Assembly (NCBI RefSeq): GCF_000226115.1
Contig: NC_016462.1
Location: forward strand, 1,302,001 to 1,366,000
Length of the DNA stretch: 64,000 bases
From: Thermothielavioides terrestris NRRL 8126
Taxonomy: Eukaryota > Ascomycota > Sordariomycetes > Sordariales > Chaetomiaceae
Direction: 5' to 3'
The notes under the pieces are model-generated. The model searched no databases. It saw only the letters and a list, made by a program, of their open reading frames with translations, and had not been told where the DNA came from. The position numbers and the translations under genes are program-made. Positions 17,354-28,939 of this stretch are shown here, one piece after another (positions within the stretch are counted from its first letter, which is position 1; every line of letters begins with the position of its first letter).

Positions 17354-20089
17354 ATGAAGTTCTCGCACAGCATCCAGTTCAACGCCGTCCCGGACTGGAG
17401 CAACCACTACATCGCCTACAGCAATCTCAAGAAACTGTAGGTGCAGGATCCGAGCCTGCTTCTCTCTTCTTGAACCGTGTTTGGCTGGCTAGGCTGCTGA
17501 CCAGCCACTCGCGGCCAGCATATACCAGCTCGAGAAGGCAATCCACCTGCCCGCCGGCGACGCCGAGTCCCAGCCGCTAATTCAGAACGATGACCCGGAA
17601 GCCGTCTTCAGCCGCGCGCTTGACGTGGAGCTGGAGAAGATAACGTCCTTCTACGTTTTGAAAGAGAAGGAGTTGTTGGACGAGGTGGAACTGCTTCTCA
17701 AGGATATTCACGAGTTCCAGGATGAGTCAGGCGCCACGGAAGAAGCGCGGCTGCCCCCCGAGCCCAGCGAGAGAGCCCGTTCCGAGCGGCTGCGGCGCCA
17801 CAGCATGCGCAGCCAGCTGTCGACCGAGGACGGCCTGGATGAGGACAGCGACGATGAAGGCGACGAGGAGACTGGTCTTACCGCCAGGAGACGGAGGGGC
17901 AGTTCCGGGAGGCGCAGGACGATCCAGAATCCCATGATGGCATCGACCGACCTGACGGCGTCGACGGATCTCACCCGGTCGCTTCGCCGGTACAGCATGG
18001 CCTACGACGACTACGCCGAGCAGGCTGTCCTGTTCTCGTCGGGGATCATGCTCAAGAAGCGCATGATCAACCTCTACGTGCAGCTATGTGAACTCAAGTC
18101 GTTCATCCAGCTTAACCGGACCGGCTTCAGCAAGGTCCTCAAGAAGTTCGACAAGATCATCGATCGCAGGCTGCGGTCCAGGTACATGGATACCTTCGTC
18201 GACACGGCCTGCCCCTTCCGTCCCGAGACCATGAAGGGCTTGGAAGACCGGATTGCGGAGATTGTCCGCGCCTATACTGCTGTTGTTACCAACGGCGACG
18301 CGGACACGGCAATCCGCGACCTGAGGTCGCATCTGCGAGAGCATGTTGTGTGGGAGCGCAACACCGTCTGGAGAGAGCTGATCGGAATGGAGCGGCGAGC
18401 CGAGGCTGCCAGCTTGGGGCACACCCTGCTGGGCCGAGACACGGACCCCAAGAAGACGCGCCTTCAAGGCGACGACGAGATCGTGCTGCCGACCAAGGAG
18501 ATTTCCACGCCGTTGGGCCGCTTCATCTGCCCCACGTGGCTGGTCACGTCCACAACCTTCACCCTCCTCGTCGTCGTCACCCTCTTCTTCGCGCTCCTCT
18601 ATATCCCGATCATGCAAAAGCCCGAACAGCAGAACTGCCTCGCCATGCTGGTGCTCGTCAGCTTGCTCTGGGCCACCGAGGCGCTCCCCTTATTCGTGAC
18701 GTCGCTCATCATCCCCTTCTTGTGCGTGGTCTTGCAGGTGTTCCGTGACAAGGACAAACCGCATCAGAGGCTAGGCTCTAAAGAGGCTACTGCCGCCGTC
18801 TTTGCCGCCATGTGGACGCCCGTCATCATGCTGCTTCTCGGCGGTTTCACCATCGCCGCGGCCCTCTCCAAGTGCTACATCGACAAGCGCATCGCCACCT
18901 TTGTTCTCAGCAAGGCCGGCACCCGGCCCAAGACGGTCCTCATCGCCAACATGGCCGTCGCCGCGGTGGCCAGCATGCTCATCAGCAACGTGGCCGCCCC
19001 GGTCCTCTGCTTCGGTCTCATCGAGCCCATGCTGCGCAACCTGCCCTCCGGCTCGCCCATGTCCAAGGCCGTCATCATCGGGATTGCGCTCGCCTCTAAC
19101 ATCGGCGGCATGCTCTCGCCCATCGCGTCCCCGCAAAACGTCGTCGCCATCGGCATCATGGAGCCCGAGCCCACGTGGGGCCAGTGGTTCTTCATCGTCA
19201 TTCCCGTCGGCATCATCTCCATCCTGCTCATCTGGGTCCTCCTGCTGCTGGCGTTCCAGCCCGGCCGCGGCACCACCATCGTCCCCGTGCGCGCCGTGCG
19301 CGACCCCTTCACGGGCGTCCAGTGGTTCGTGTCGGCCGTCACCATCGTCACCATCAGCCTGTGGTGCGCCTCGCACACCCTCGAGGGCGTCTTCGGCGAC
19401 ATGGGCGTCATCGCCATCATCCCCATCGTGCTCTTCTTCGGCGTCGGCATCCTCACCAAGGAAGACTTCAACAACTTCCCCTGGACCATCATCATGCTCG
19501 CCGCCGGCGGGCTCTCCCTCGGCAAGGCCGTCAACTCGTCCGGCCTGCTGCACACCGTCACCGAGGCCATCACGGAGCGCGTGCAGGACTTCAGCCTCTA
19601 CGGCGTCCTCGTCGTCTTCTCCAGCCTGATCCTCGTCATCGCCACCTTCATCAGCCACACCGTCGCCGCCCTGATCATCCTGCCGCTCGTCTACAACGTC
19701 GGCAAGGACCTCGACGAGCCCCACCCCAACCTGCTGGTCATGGCCGGCGTGCTGATGTGCAGCGCCGCGATGGCCCTGCCCACTAGCGGGTTTCCTAACA
19801 TGAGTGAGTCAACCCGGCCCCAACCCCCCCCCCCCCCTTCCTCCCAAAAATATCCTCCCTCTCCTCTCAATCAGCGACCCATTCCCCCGGCTAAGCTAGC
19901 TAACCACCGATGCTCGCGCGAACGCGCTCTTCATCATCAATTCCAGCCGCCATCATGAAGGAAGACCCCGCCGGCCGGCGCTACCTGCAGGTCAAGCACT
20001 TCATCGCCGTCGGCGTGCCCAGCAGCGTGCTCACGCTCGGCGTCGTCATCACGGTCGGCTACGCCGCCATGCGCGTGACCGGCTTGTGA
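17354..20089 (+). CDS. pho91: SPX-domain phosphate transporter, SLC13/DASS type (Pho91-like)
   Basis: Three exons are inferred: 17354-17436, 17519-19803 and 19947-20089, giving about 836 residues. The protein starts with the canonical SPX opening MKFSHSIQFNAVPDWSNHYI; exon 2 restores YQLEK. SPX helices continue past YVQLCELKSFIQLNRTGFSKVLKKFDK, including the conserved Lys-rich segment. From about residue 365 there are many membrane helices of the divalent anion/sodium symporter family, with signatures such as SNIGGMLSPIASPQNVVAIGIM and GFPNM at the exon 2-3 junction. Yeast Pho91 exports phosphate from the vacuole, and SPX domains sense inositol pyrophosphates. The last intron (19804-19946) is rich in C and T. 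It is convergent with the Gag1-like gene. Confidence 0.9.
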
Positions 20090-20920
20090 GCACGGGGCGG
20101 GGCAGGGCGCAACTCGGTCTCGGGATTTACCATGGAGCCATGGAGGGAAATATGTGAAACCGTGGTTTCTCATTCCTCTTGTTTCTTGGTTGTGGTTTCG
20201 GTTTTGGGTTTTGCAAGGGCGTTCCTCTCTGTCGGAGTAACACCTGGAGCGTGGTTTTGTCGTTGCAGACAGCTCAGGCGTGGTCTCGAAGCCCGGTGCT
20301 TGGGCCATGATTTGGATATGTTCATGCGATGTCTTGGTTTGCTGATGGATGGGTAGGTTAGATGTGGCGGCTACCACAGTTAGGGGAGAGGAGAGCGATC
20401 AGCTAGAGATACCTAGAGGTTAATGACCCTGCGAGAGGCGCTGTTTTGGCCGGCATTACTTGCACGTCCGATAGCCTCAGCTTGCTCACTGTGTATAACG
20501 CGAATGGCTCTTCCGGCTGCCATGTAAGTTGAGTGGGACGTCCGATTGACCAGAAGAGGAAGATCCAGCGCCATATATTTCACTCCAGGTTCACTGGCAG
20601 ACTTTGCTGCGGAGTTGATCGCAGTTCACACATATCATCCCCGGAGTCCTTCCTTGTGTGCCTATACTTGCTCCCTTTTTTATCATCCTTCCCATATCCC
20701 CAACCCCCGCCATATCCCCGCCTGGTATCATCAAATTGTTCACAAATAAACCGGGGTATCAAGTGATATGGTAAGAAAGCAAGGCAATACCGTGCAAGCA
20801 AACTTGTACGAGTCCATAGCCGTCAACTTCGAGCCGATCTCACCCGCCACCGGGGATCTTTACTGCGAGCCGTTGTCCAGTGCAACGCCAAAACGCCCTC
20901 CCGTTCAACTTCATTGCTCC
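20090..20920. other. convergent 3' flanks of pho91 and the Gag1-like gene
   Basis: About 830 bases between two stop codons on opposite strands. No gene is recognised. The region should hold both 3' untranslated regions. Confidence 0.5.
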
Positions 20921-22423
20921 TCAACCGGCAGCAGTAACCTCCTTGGTCGTGGGGCTGGTCGGGCTGAGGGGCGCGCCCGCATTGGCGTTCCCATTCGCGC
21001 TAGGACCGGAATGGGCATGGCCGTGCTGGCCCAGCGAGAACACCTTCTGCAGACTCCTCCGGAATTTGCCCGAGCCGGCACCCTCGTCTGAGTGCGACTG
21101 AGAATGGCCCAGCGCATTGTCCTTCTCCTTCTCCTCCTGTGGCGCTGTGGGCTTATTGCTGCTCCCGTGGAAAAAGCCCACAAAACTCAGTCTCCTCGAG
21201 CCGGACCCGTTCCCCGGCGTCGAAGGGTTGGCATTTGCGGCGGAGCTTTTGCGCCGCTGTTGCTCGGCCTTCCGCTGACGCGCGGCAATTACGTCCGCCG
21301 AGGGTGTCTGAACTGCGGGCGCGGGATAGCTCGACTTTGGCGGCCACTCGCCGTCGCGTTTCCAGCCAACAACGCAAGCGCGTAGCATGTCGGCGAGATT
21401 GATCGGACATGATGGTTGGAGACTCTGAACGACGACCTTGTCGTAGAGGGAGCCGTACATGGAAGGCTGGATGGAGGCGCGCATTGGGTTTTGCGGTGGC
21501 AAGAGCGGCGCAGGGATGGGAAGGACGGTTTGCACAGGGTAGAGTGCAGATGAGGTCGAATCTCGCGAGCTTGTTCTTTGCACGCATGTCCCGCTCTTGC
21601 CCGAGTCGGACTCGGTGGCCGTTGCTGTGGACGTGCGGGTCTCTGTGGGTTGGAGAGGCGAGGTCGGACCGGCCGGCGTTTTGGGGCTTACCACGCCGCC
21701 ATGCGATGCAGTTGATTGCGTTCGGTGGTGGCGCCAAAACAGCCGGCGTGGAGAGGATGGCGATACAGGGCATCGTGGTTTCGGCTTCACCCGTACCGTT
21801 TTTGCGCCTGTCCAGGCATTGCGGCGCGCCTCAAAGCATGCGAGCCCGGGGTTCCATTTCGCCTCGTCACGCACGGCTCTCCTTCGTCGCGCGCGCTTCA
21901 TCTCGATCGAATCGCACACAGCCGCGCCTACAGCTTCCGGGCTATCAAACCGGAATGGGGAGGCAGGAACATGAAAGTCGTCATCGTCGGACAGGTCCGA
22001 CGTCCAGTCGGCGCGGGGCCGGAAGTGCTCAGGGTCCTCGGAGATGGTACTGTAGACAGATTCTGCGTCTGACTCGGCGTCTGCCTCCTCCCCGGGATCT
22101 CTCACAGCATCTTCATTTGCCGTTGCTAGCGCGGGCGTCGTCTCCGCGACTCTGCCGCCTGACGCCGGGATGGGCTCCGCCTGCGCAGGGGTTGTAGGTC
22201 CTGCAGGAACAGGCGTCGAGGCTCCCACAGGAGGCCACGTAAACTCCCAGTCATTGCGGATTTTCTCCGCCAGATACTTCTTCACGGCTTCCTTCTGCTT
22301 GGCCTTGTCCCTGCTGACAAGGTCGGCCTCGATATCTGGCGGCGGCGGAACGCCGTGCGGGAAGGGGTTTCGAAGTTTGTTGAAAGTCGACCGGGGCGAC
22401 TTGTACAGGTCTGAGAAGATCAT
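20921..22423 (-). CDS. Gag1-like/DUF4050 protein
   Basis: One exon of 500 codons. A conserved N-terminal block (IFSDLYKSPRSTFNKLRNPF, then SRDKAKQKEAVKKYLAEKIRNDWEF) is followed by an acidic linker and a second block around MKRARRRRAVRDEAKWNPGL. Near residues 318-365 comes the clamp-like element with LYDKVVVQSLQPSCPINLADM and the signature GWKRDGEWPPKSS. The same PINLADM...GW..DG.WP pattern is what I recall for the fungal family that includes yeast YMR295C and fission yeast Gag1. Gag1 is reported to restrain TORC1 signalling with the ubiquitin system. The C-terminus is Ser/Asn/Gly-rich. The family assignment is fairly sure; function in this species is inferred only. Confidence 0.7.
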   Translation of the reverse strand: MIFSDLYKSPRSTFNKLRNPFPHGVPPPPDIEADLVSRDKAKQKEAVKKYLAEKIRNDWEFTWPPVGASTPVPAGPTTPAQAEPIPASGGRVAETTPALATANEDAVRDPGEEADAESDAESVYSTISEDPEHFRPRADWTSDLSDDDDFHVPASPFRFDSPEAVGAAVCDSIEMKRARRRRAVRDEAKWNPGLACFEARRNAWTGAKTVRVKPKPRCPVSPSSPRRLFWRHHRTQSTASHGGVVSPKTPAGPTSPLQPTETRTSTATATESDSGKSGTCVQRTSSRDSTSSALYPVQTVLPIPAPLLPPQNPMRASIQPSMYGSLYDKVVVQSLQPSCPINLADMLRACVVGWKRDGEWPPKSSYPAPAVQTPSADVIAARQRKAEQQRRKSSAANANPSTPGNGSGSRRLSFVGFFHGSSNKPTAPQEEKEKDNALGHSQSHSDEGAGSGKFRRSLQKVFSLGQHGHAHSGPSANGNANAGAPLSPTSPTTKEVTAAG

Positions 22424-24452
22424 GGTTGTCGTTGGCTGGTCGACGATGTCGCCGCTGGCGGGCGTGTGCGATGGTGCCGAGAAGAACGCTGCCTTTATGG
22501 ACGCCGCTAGCCCGTGAGGTTGATGAGGGTGCTCAGAGTGCGGGGCGGCAGGAACTGAGAGTGGTATGATGTCCTCGCCAAGCAGGCCGGGCTTGCCTAG
22601 ATCTTGGTAGCGGCGGCGGCAAGCGTTAACGTTAGTGATCTGCGCATTGATGTCGATGCCGCCGTCACATGCCTGCCTCCTGCCTGGTGGGTGTGTGTCC
22701 GGAAACTTTAAGGTAGGTGGAGGATGGATTCAAAGGTGGAAGCTGAAGAGAGGGGGCCGACTTAATGGAGCTGTAACATGCGGGGGGGAAAGGGAAACCA
22801 CAAGTGGAAGCCAGACACGGAAGGGAATGGTCGCATGACACATAGCTCCAAGTTAACCTGGAGAGGAAGGGACGACCATGACCTACCTTGGCTTGTGGCA
22901 AGCTTATCCTGGCCCGGGGCTGCGGCAGCCTGCGGGCTCTTGCCGCTCGATGGCTGGGAGCGGTCATGACCGTGCCCTTGCCCGCTCAGAAGGCCAGGGG
23001 TCAGCTCTTTGTTGGATGAGATCAGCACGACGTCCTGCCGATCTTGCTGCATCCTGCTGCTCCTGCTCAGCTTTAAACGTTATTAGGTAGTTAACCGACT
23101 TAACGCTTTTTCTGCTGCTTCCGGATTGGCCTATCCAAGTCTGGGGGAGAGCGGCAGGATCCGACGCCACTGTGTGCCAACTGCAAGCCCCGATTTGAAA
23201 GGTACTGTCCGTAAGGTCGCCCTCGGCTTCTGATTCCAACTACGCTCAGTTGGCGCTTCCGTTTCTGTCTGGCCAGATCACCTCACCGTTGCGTAACTAC
23301 GGCGAAAGGGAGCTGGGGTTTGCAAAAAGAGGCAGCGTCGTGCCTTGCGCAGTGTGCGAGTGTTTTTCGCTGAAAAAAATGAACACTGACAGGGAACGCA
23401 GACACCTGAAGGTGGGGATGCCAAGTTTCCTGCAGTGCGGGGCCGCCCGTTTTCAGCGATCGTGTGACCAGGATCCAGGTTCAAGTTCGGGTCCCTTGCA
23501 ATGGACATCTGCGCCAATCTCCTCAGCTCTGCAGCCAATGGCCTGGTCCGCAAGTCTGCTGATGCTGTTGCCCCATCTCTCAGAGTGCTAACTCTACCAT
23601 ATTCAACCAACTACCGGCTAGCGGATGCCATTAGGGCGGGGAGGGCCTTGGTAAGTTAGCCGATCAGGTGCAACTCGAGGGAGCTGCTTCAAAGGTACCT
23701 CTCGCCCCCAGACCGAATCGAGGGCGCCGCCTCGGAAAGGTCTAGCCCTTGCGGGGGATCTGCAACCCCAAGCAGGCCGGTTTCCGGTCTCCACTTCCCA
23801 GCAGTCCTCAATCGACAATGCCCGGCATTGGGCGGTGAGCGGGGAAGTCGAGCATCTCCGGGCGTTACATCGCTTGGACAGTCAAACCGCAGGTGCTGCA
23901 GACCTCTGCAATAACGTCGTGTAGCATGGCAGGTTACAGCGGAGCTGCTGTGGTATTGGAGGTATTTACCGCAGAGCGAGTACAGTATGCTCGTCCCCAG
24001 TCAGCTCGACTCGACACCTGTCGGCTCATCCAGCAAACCGTTGCACTTGTGCGCCCTGCCCCGGAGCTTTACGTGCGGCCACTTCATCTCCGTTGTCCCA
24101 GCAAGCCAGCTCGACCACCAATCGCCCCACACGCCTCACGCCACCAACACCATCGTGACTGTGCAGGAGTTAGCGCGTCTGCGAGTGTGGTCTGCCCGCA
24201 GCGACTCGGCCAATGGATTCCCCCAGTTGCTGCTGGATGACCCCAACCCCCCAAACCGCCAAGCCGAAGTCGCGCAAGTCGATCCCATGGCAAGATGGAA
24301 CCATGCTTTGCATGGCGACTGTGTCCTACACACATTGTGTACAATGCCTGCAACATCTACCCCGACCCCCAGAGACAGCTTCGTGCAGCCCACCCCAACA
24401 GCCCTTGCAAGCGCCCCCCTCCCCAACCGCGCGATCCCCAACTCAGCGCAGC
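22424..24452. other. two-kilobase intergenic stretch, no gene recognised
   Basis: Open frames up to 180 codons exist on both strands, but none matches a known family or shows coding character. The left part should contain the promoter and leader of the minus-strand Gag1-like gene, and the right end the 3' region of the peroxin gene. Confidence 0.45.
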
Positions 24453-25593
24453 TCACCTGCTCCCCGGGAAACTCCTCGTGCTCAGCAGCACGCCCTTCAC
24501 CCGCCGGATGTTCTCCTTGGCCCGCTTGATCTCGTCGTCGGGCTCGTTCCGCCCCGCCGCGCCGTACAGCGAGAAGCCGCCGCCGACGAAGTCGGTCGAG
24601 ACCGCCGCCGCTTCCAGCTGGGCTACGTCCTGCTTCACCAGGCCCAGCACCGTCTGCACGTCGCCCAGCGCCTCGGTCTGGTCGACTAGGTCCTCGCTGA
24701 GCGACTTGAGCGTCGCGGTGAGGCTCGCCACGTGCTGGGTTTGGGCGGCTGTTGTTGTGGTGGCGGTGGCGGTTGTCCCTTGTTGTCCGGTGGGTTGAGG
24801 GGCTTGGTGTTGGAGGACGGGTGAGGCCGGCAGCGAGGTCTGCACGCCGATGTCGCGGTGAAAAAGCTCCGTCGGGTCGTCGTAGCTGCTAGCTGTCTCG
24901 TTGTCATCGTCGGCAGCTGGGTTCGTCTTGACAATTGCGGTAGGTTTGAGGGGCGGGATCTTGGAGACGGTGCTCTCCAGCTTCGCGACCAGCTTGGCGA
25001 GGTCTTGGTTCGCAGTGTCGTGCAGCGAGATGCGCGCTTCGGTGAGTGCGTCGACCATCGGTTCGACGACATATTTGCTTGCGCCGTATACCAGGGTAGA
25101 CAGGCCGCCGAAGGCGTAGAGCGTGTTGAGGAAGCCCTTGACGGTCACGAGGGGTGGTGGACGCGCCGGCTTTGTAAGGAACTCGGGGTATGTGACGATG
25201 GGCGGTCGATCTTCCTTCTTTGCCAGCGGCGGTTCTATTCTCTCCTCCTTGACCGGGTTCTTGATGCGCTGTGTGAGTCGACGTCTGCAATTGCAGCCGG
25301 CAAACGGGTGGGCAACGTACCGAGGCTTGTGCTTCAGGCCGCCCATCTTGAGAGACCTCCTTCAGCAGACCTTCGATGTCGCTCTCTGAAAGGCCCTTGC
25401 TCTTGAGAAACTCGACTTTGCGCTCTGGCGTTGTGTTCTGCACTTGGGCATCCTGGAGGAATCTCCTGGCCTGCAGGAGTGTCTCTTCCCGGGATGCGCT
25501 CTGCTGCCTCGGTTTGGTCGTTGGCTCGGCGCCAGGGAGAAGAGGGGCCGTGGCCTGCGGCTCCGACTTGTTCTCCTTTTCACCGTCGCCCAT
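24453..25593 (-). CDS. pex33: peroxin of the Pex14/17 type (PEX33-like)
   Basis: Two exons, 25593-25321 and 25268-24453, give about 362 residues. Residues about 33-80 are the Pex14 N-terminal domain (REETLLQARRFLQDAQVQN, then FLKSKGLSESDIEGLLKEV), which binds Pex5 and Pex19-type ligands. After a PPIVTYPEFLTKPARPPPL segment comes a hydrophobic region, GFLNTLYAFGGLSTLVYG (about residues 136-155), followed by coiled-coil-prone helices. This middle section resembles the Pex14/17 (PEX33) proteins of filamentous ascomycetes more than Pex14 itself. Such proteins sit in the peroxisomal docking complex. The final codons AGC AGG TGA overlap a good donor sequence (AG|GTGAGC), so an additional 3' exon is possible. 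Confidence 0.78.
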
Positions 25594-27211
25594 CTCTGCA
25601 ACCAACCGTAATGATCAAATGCGCAATATCGAACGCTTGCTTTAGGTCGGGTGAAAGAGACTAGTCTGGAGAGCCGGGTGTCGCTGTTGGACTCGGGACT
25701 AGGTTGTTTGATGTGATAACCAAGACGATGCCGAGGCTGAACTACAGGCGCTCGGCTGCACCCACGAATCAGCCAATCTGGGCAGTTGGGGCCCTGGGAT
25801 TGGGGTGTCTGGTCCGAGCGCGTTCCACTCAGCGGGCGGATTCGGGCCCCACCAAGCACTGTAACCTTGGCCGCCTGAAACGGTGGGCCTCCATTCCACT
25901 CCGAGTCTGGCTTGGCGGGACTGAGTGGGACAACCCGTGAAGCAGAACTCCAGAATCCGGTGCCGTGCTGTATCCTGGCGGGACCAGAATTGCTAGATTA
26001 CCGGTTCCGGGATTCTGCAAACATATATCTCCATCGTTGATACAAACGATATTCTATCTTCTTTACTACGGTGGCAAGATCCACACAAATATTTGGCTTG
26101 TGGTCTGCGATTTCTTCCTCCGGTGATTCGCCGCCAATCCAATCTTCATCCAGCACTTCGCAAGCTGGAAGAAAACCGTCAACTGGACACAGTACGTACA
26201 ACCCCGGTGTGCGTATGAAATCCCACCGCCACATCCAGAAGCTTATTGTTTCATTTGAATACCGACAGCACGCTGGCCGACAGCCCAGACGCAGCAGCCA
26301 AGAAACTGAGAAGCGCCGAGGGGCCACAGCGGCCGAGTGTGACAACTGAGAGATTTCCTTGGCCACCCAGCCACAATCGAGTCCACGCATCCAAATGTGA
26401 GTAACTTCATACAGCTGTAAGACAGTTGTTGCCAGCACTATGAGATGGCGACGGGGCTGCGCGGTGGTCAATCGGCTGTGCTTGTGCGGTTGTGAGATGA
26501 GTGGTCGTGGCTCTGCAGCAGCCGAGCGGACGATGCGAGAGTGTTGGGCCGGGGCCGAAGACACGCAGCGGTTTAAAAATCCAGTTGTGCGTGTGTCGCT
26601 GCAGTGTCAGGGCACGCCTTGATTGCCTGTGAAACCTGCCGACTGATCCGGGAGCTTGTTGGCTGTTGGTGGCCACGAACCGACATCATCTTGGAGAGAC
26701 GCAGACACAGATGCATCACAAAAACTGGAGCGGGCGGCAAAAAGATCCGAGCCGGGGGGCCAGCTGCTCAACGCCATCGACGCCGGGGTTGCGAAGCCCG
26801 CAGGATCCGCGTAGCGAATGACAAGTGACGGACCGGGCATGCGCAGTGGGCACGCCGATGCGGATGCGCGCTTGATCCCCCTGCGGCTTCTCCATTGGCA
26901 CGCCAGCCTTTGATTGAGCCTTCTCGCCACGGCAAGCTTATGGCAAGCTTGTTCCGACGACATGTCTGACGCCCAGAGCCCATCACTGAACCGGAGCCCC
27001 CGCCTTATCTGAACCCAGGCAAACGCACAGCGCCATCTTGCACGCCGCACCTCCAACTTCTGCCGCCGCCACTCATCTCAACCGTCCAGGCGCTGCCCAA
27101 CATCATCGCCAACTTCAACACTGCATCGCATATACCATCTTCTCATCTCCCTTCCGCACCACGCGACCACCGCCGCACCGCCGCAGCCCCTTCCCCAGGC
27201 CTCTCACAACA
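25594..27211. other. divergent intergenic region between the peroxin and ies2
   Basis: Head-to-head promoters over 1.6 kb. No gene is recognised; minus-strand frames of 149 and 188 codons lack any protein-like pattern. The last 150 bases before the ies2 start are rich in C, A and T, consistent with a leader. Confidence 0.45.
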
Positions 27212-28939
27212 ATGTCTACCCGGCCGCGGCGCTCGGCCGCCCAGCGTGCCACCATGGCGATCACTGACATGGCCGACAGAGACAGAGACCAAGACCGAGA
27301 CCAAGACGCCAGCGAGCACCGCACCATGTCGTCGCGCGGCTCCCGTCGCTCGGGGAGCGGCATCGCGTCGGTCACCAGAGGTCCGCCGTCGTCGTCCCCG
27401 GCCAGCAGCGCCGGTGACGGCAACCAGCACATCCACCTGACCGTCAAGCTACCCTCGAGCAAGCTGCGCCAAGCCACCAGCAGCAGCAATGGCGGCGGCG
27501 CCAAACGCAAGGCCTCCGCCAGCGTGGCTCCTGCTGGTAGCGGCGGAATGAAGAGTAGAGCAGGTGGCAGTTTCACCAGCAAACGGCCGAGGCCGGGAAA
27601 GAAGAATTACGTCATTGAGAGTAGCGAGGACGAAGACGAGGAGGAGGAGGAGCAAGTAGAGGAGGAGGAGGAGGAGGAGGAGGAGGAGGATCAAGAGGAA
27701 GAAGGGGAGGAGGAGGAAGAAGGTGAGGAAGAGGAAGTAGAAGAGGACGAGATCGAGGTCGGGACACGGGCAGGTTTCGCGAAGGCCGAGGAGGAGGAAG
27801 ATGAGGATGAGGATGAGAACGAGGACGAAGTGATGGAGGACATGGGCGACGAGGATGCCGAAGGGGAGGATGATGGTAACGATATGGACGTTGATGCCGA
27901 GGCTGACGCTGATGCTGACGCTGACGCTGACGGCGACATCGACATGGACGTTACCCCGGCTCCGCCGCCTCCTACGATCAAGGTCACCAAGCCGTCCAAA
28001 ACCGCACCCGCTCCTGCCGTCAAGGGCAAGTCCTCGCCCGCAAAGCCTAGCGGCAAGGGCACGGCCGTGGCCAAGGCCCCTGTAAGAGTCGACGAAGAGG
28101 AGGAAAACGAGGAGGACGAGGAGCTGAGCGAGCTCCAAAGCGAGCCCGAAGAAGTCACTGTTGAGGTTGCCAACGGCGAGGAGGACGCCGAAGGCGAAGA
28201 AGACGAGGTAGATGCCGAGGGCGAAGAAGAAATCGAGGTTGCCGACGAGGACGCCGAGGGCGAGGAGGACGAAGAGCTCGACAGCGACGCGGAGGGCCTC
28301 AGCCGCACCGATATGCCCGACCTGTCCAAGCTCACCGCCCGGCAACGGGCCAAACTCGGCGATGTCTCGCACGAGTACATGAAGCTCTCCGATGGTAAGC
28401 CCTTCAGCTTCCACACCCGCCCACCTTCCTTTCCGCGGCGTATCGCGTGCTGACCCAGTTTTCCAGAGGTCCAAGCAAAGAAGCACTTCACCGCCGAGGA
28501 GCTCTCGATGCGGCGCGCCGAAATGGCCCGCCGTAGACGCAATCTCAGCGAGAAGCGCAACGAGGAGGTCAAGGTACGCACGCCCTTCACTCTCTCCGCT
28601 CCCCCCAGTCTCGCAAAATATATCTCGACTCACGTTGGCCTGCCTCTTGCTAACTCCCACCCACAGATGGAAACAATCAACAAGCTGCTCAAGAAGCAAG
28701 CGCCCAAGACCACGCGCAAGAACGCGGCGCTCCTGGCCGCCGGCGACGAGACTCCCGACGTCGAGCCCCAGCGCCCCGACCCCATGCTCATCCGCTGGGT
28801 CCACAACAAGAACGGCAGCCGCGTCGCCGTGCCGGACGAGCTGCTGGCTGGGCCGGTGGGGCGGGTGTTTATCGGTGGCGGGGCCACCGGTGGTGGGGGA
28901 GCGCTTGCCGGGGGTAAGATGGTCGAGGAGGTCTCCTAG
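27212..28939 (+). CDS. ies2: INO80 chromatin-remodelling complex subunit Ies2
   Basis: Three exons, 27212-28394, 28467-28573 and 28667-28939, give about 520 residues. The N-terminus is basic and Ser-rich with KLPSSKLR and SKRPRPGKKNYVIESS. It is followed by a very long Glu/Asp run (about residues 145-365). The PAPA-1-like domain lies at about residues 370-445 (LTARQRAKLGDVSHEYMKLSDE, then KKHFTAEELSMRRAEMARRRRN). The C-terminal block with LIRWVHNKNGSRVAVPDELL matches Ies2/INO80B proteins. In yeast Ies2 stimulates the ATPase activity of INO80 during nucleosome sliding in the nucleus. Both introns have GTAAGC/GTACGC donors and interrupt the conserved part. The acidic run is nearly pure GAG/GAC and should be length-variable. 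Confidence 0.88.

Noticed and set aside
18771..19724. 317-codon acidic frame antisense to pho91
   Set aside because: It is produced by the strong third-position GC bias of the transporter gene; it lacks a protein-like pattern.
23250..23591. 113-codon plus-strand frame between the Gag1-like and peroxin genes
   Set aside because: No family resemblance and no splice structure; it is treated as chance.
27449..28804. 451-codon hydrophobic minus-strand frame
   Set aside because: It is the complement of the Glu/Asp-rich ies2 coding sequence; poly-Leu/Ser/Phe runs are a mirror of GAG/GAC repeats.
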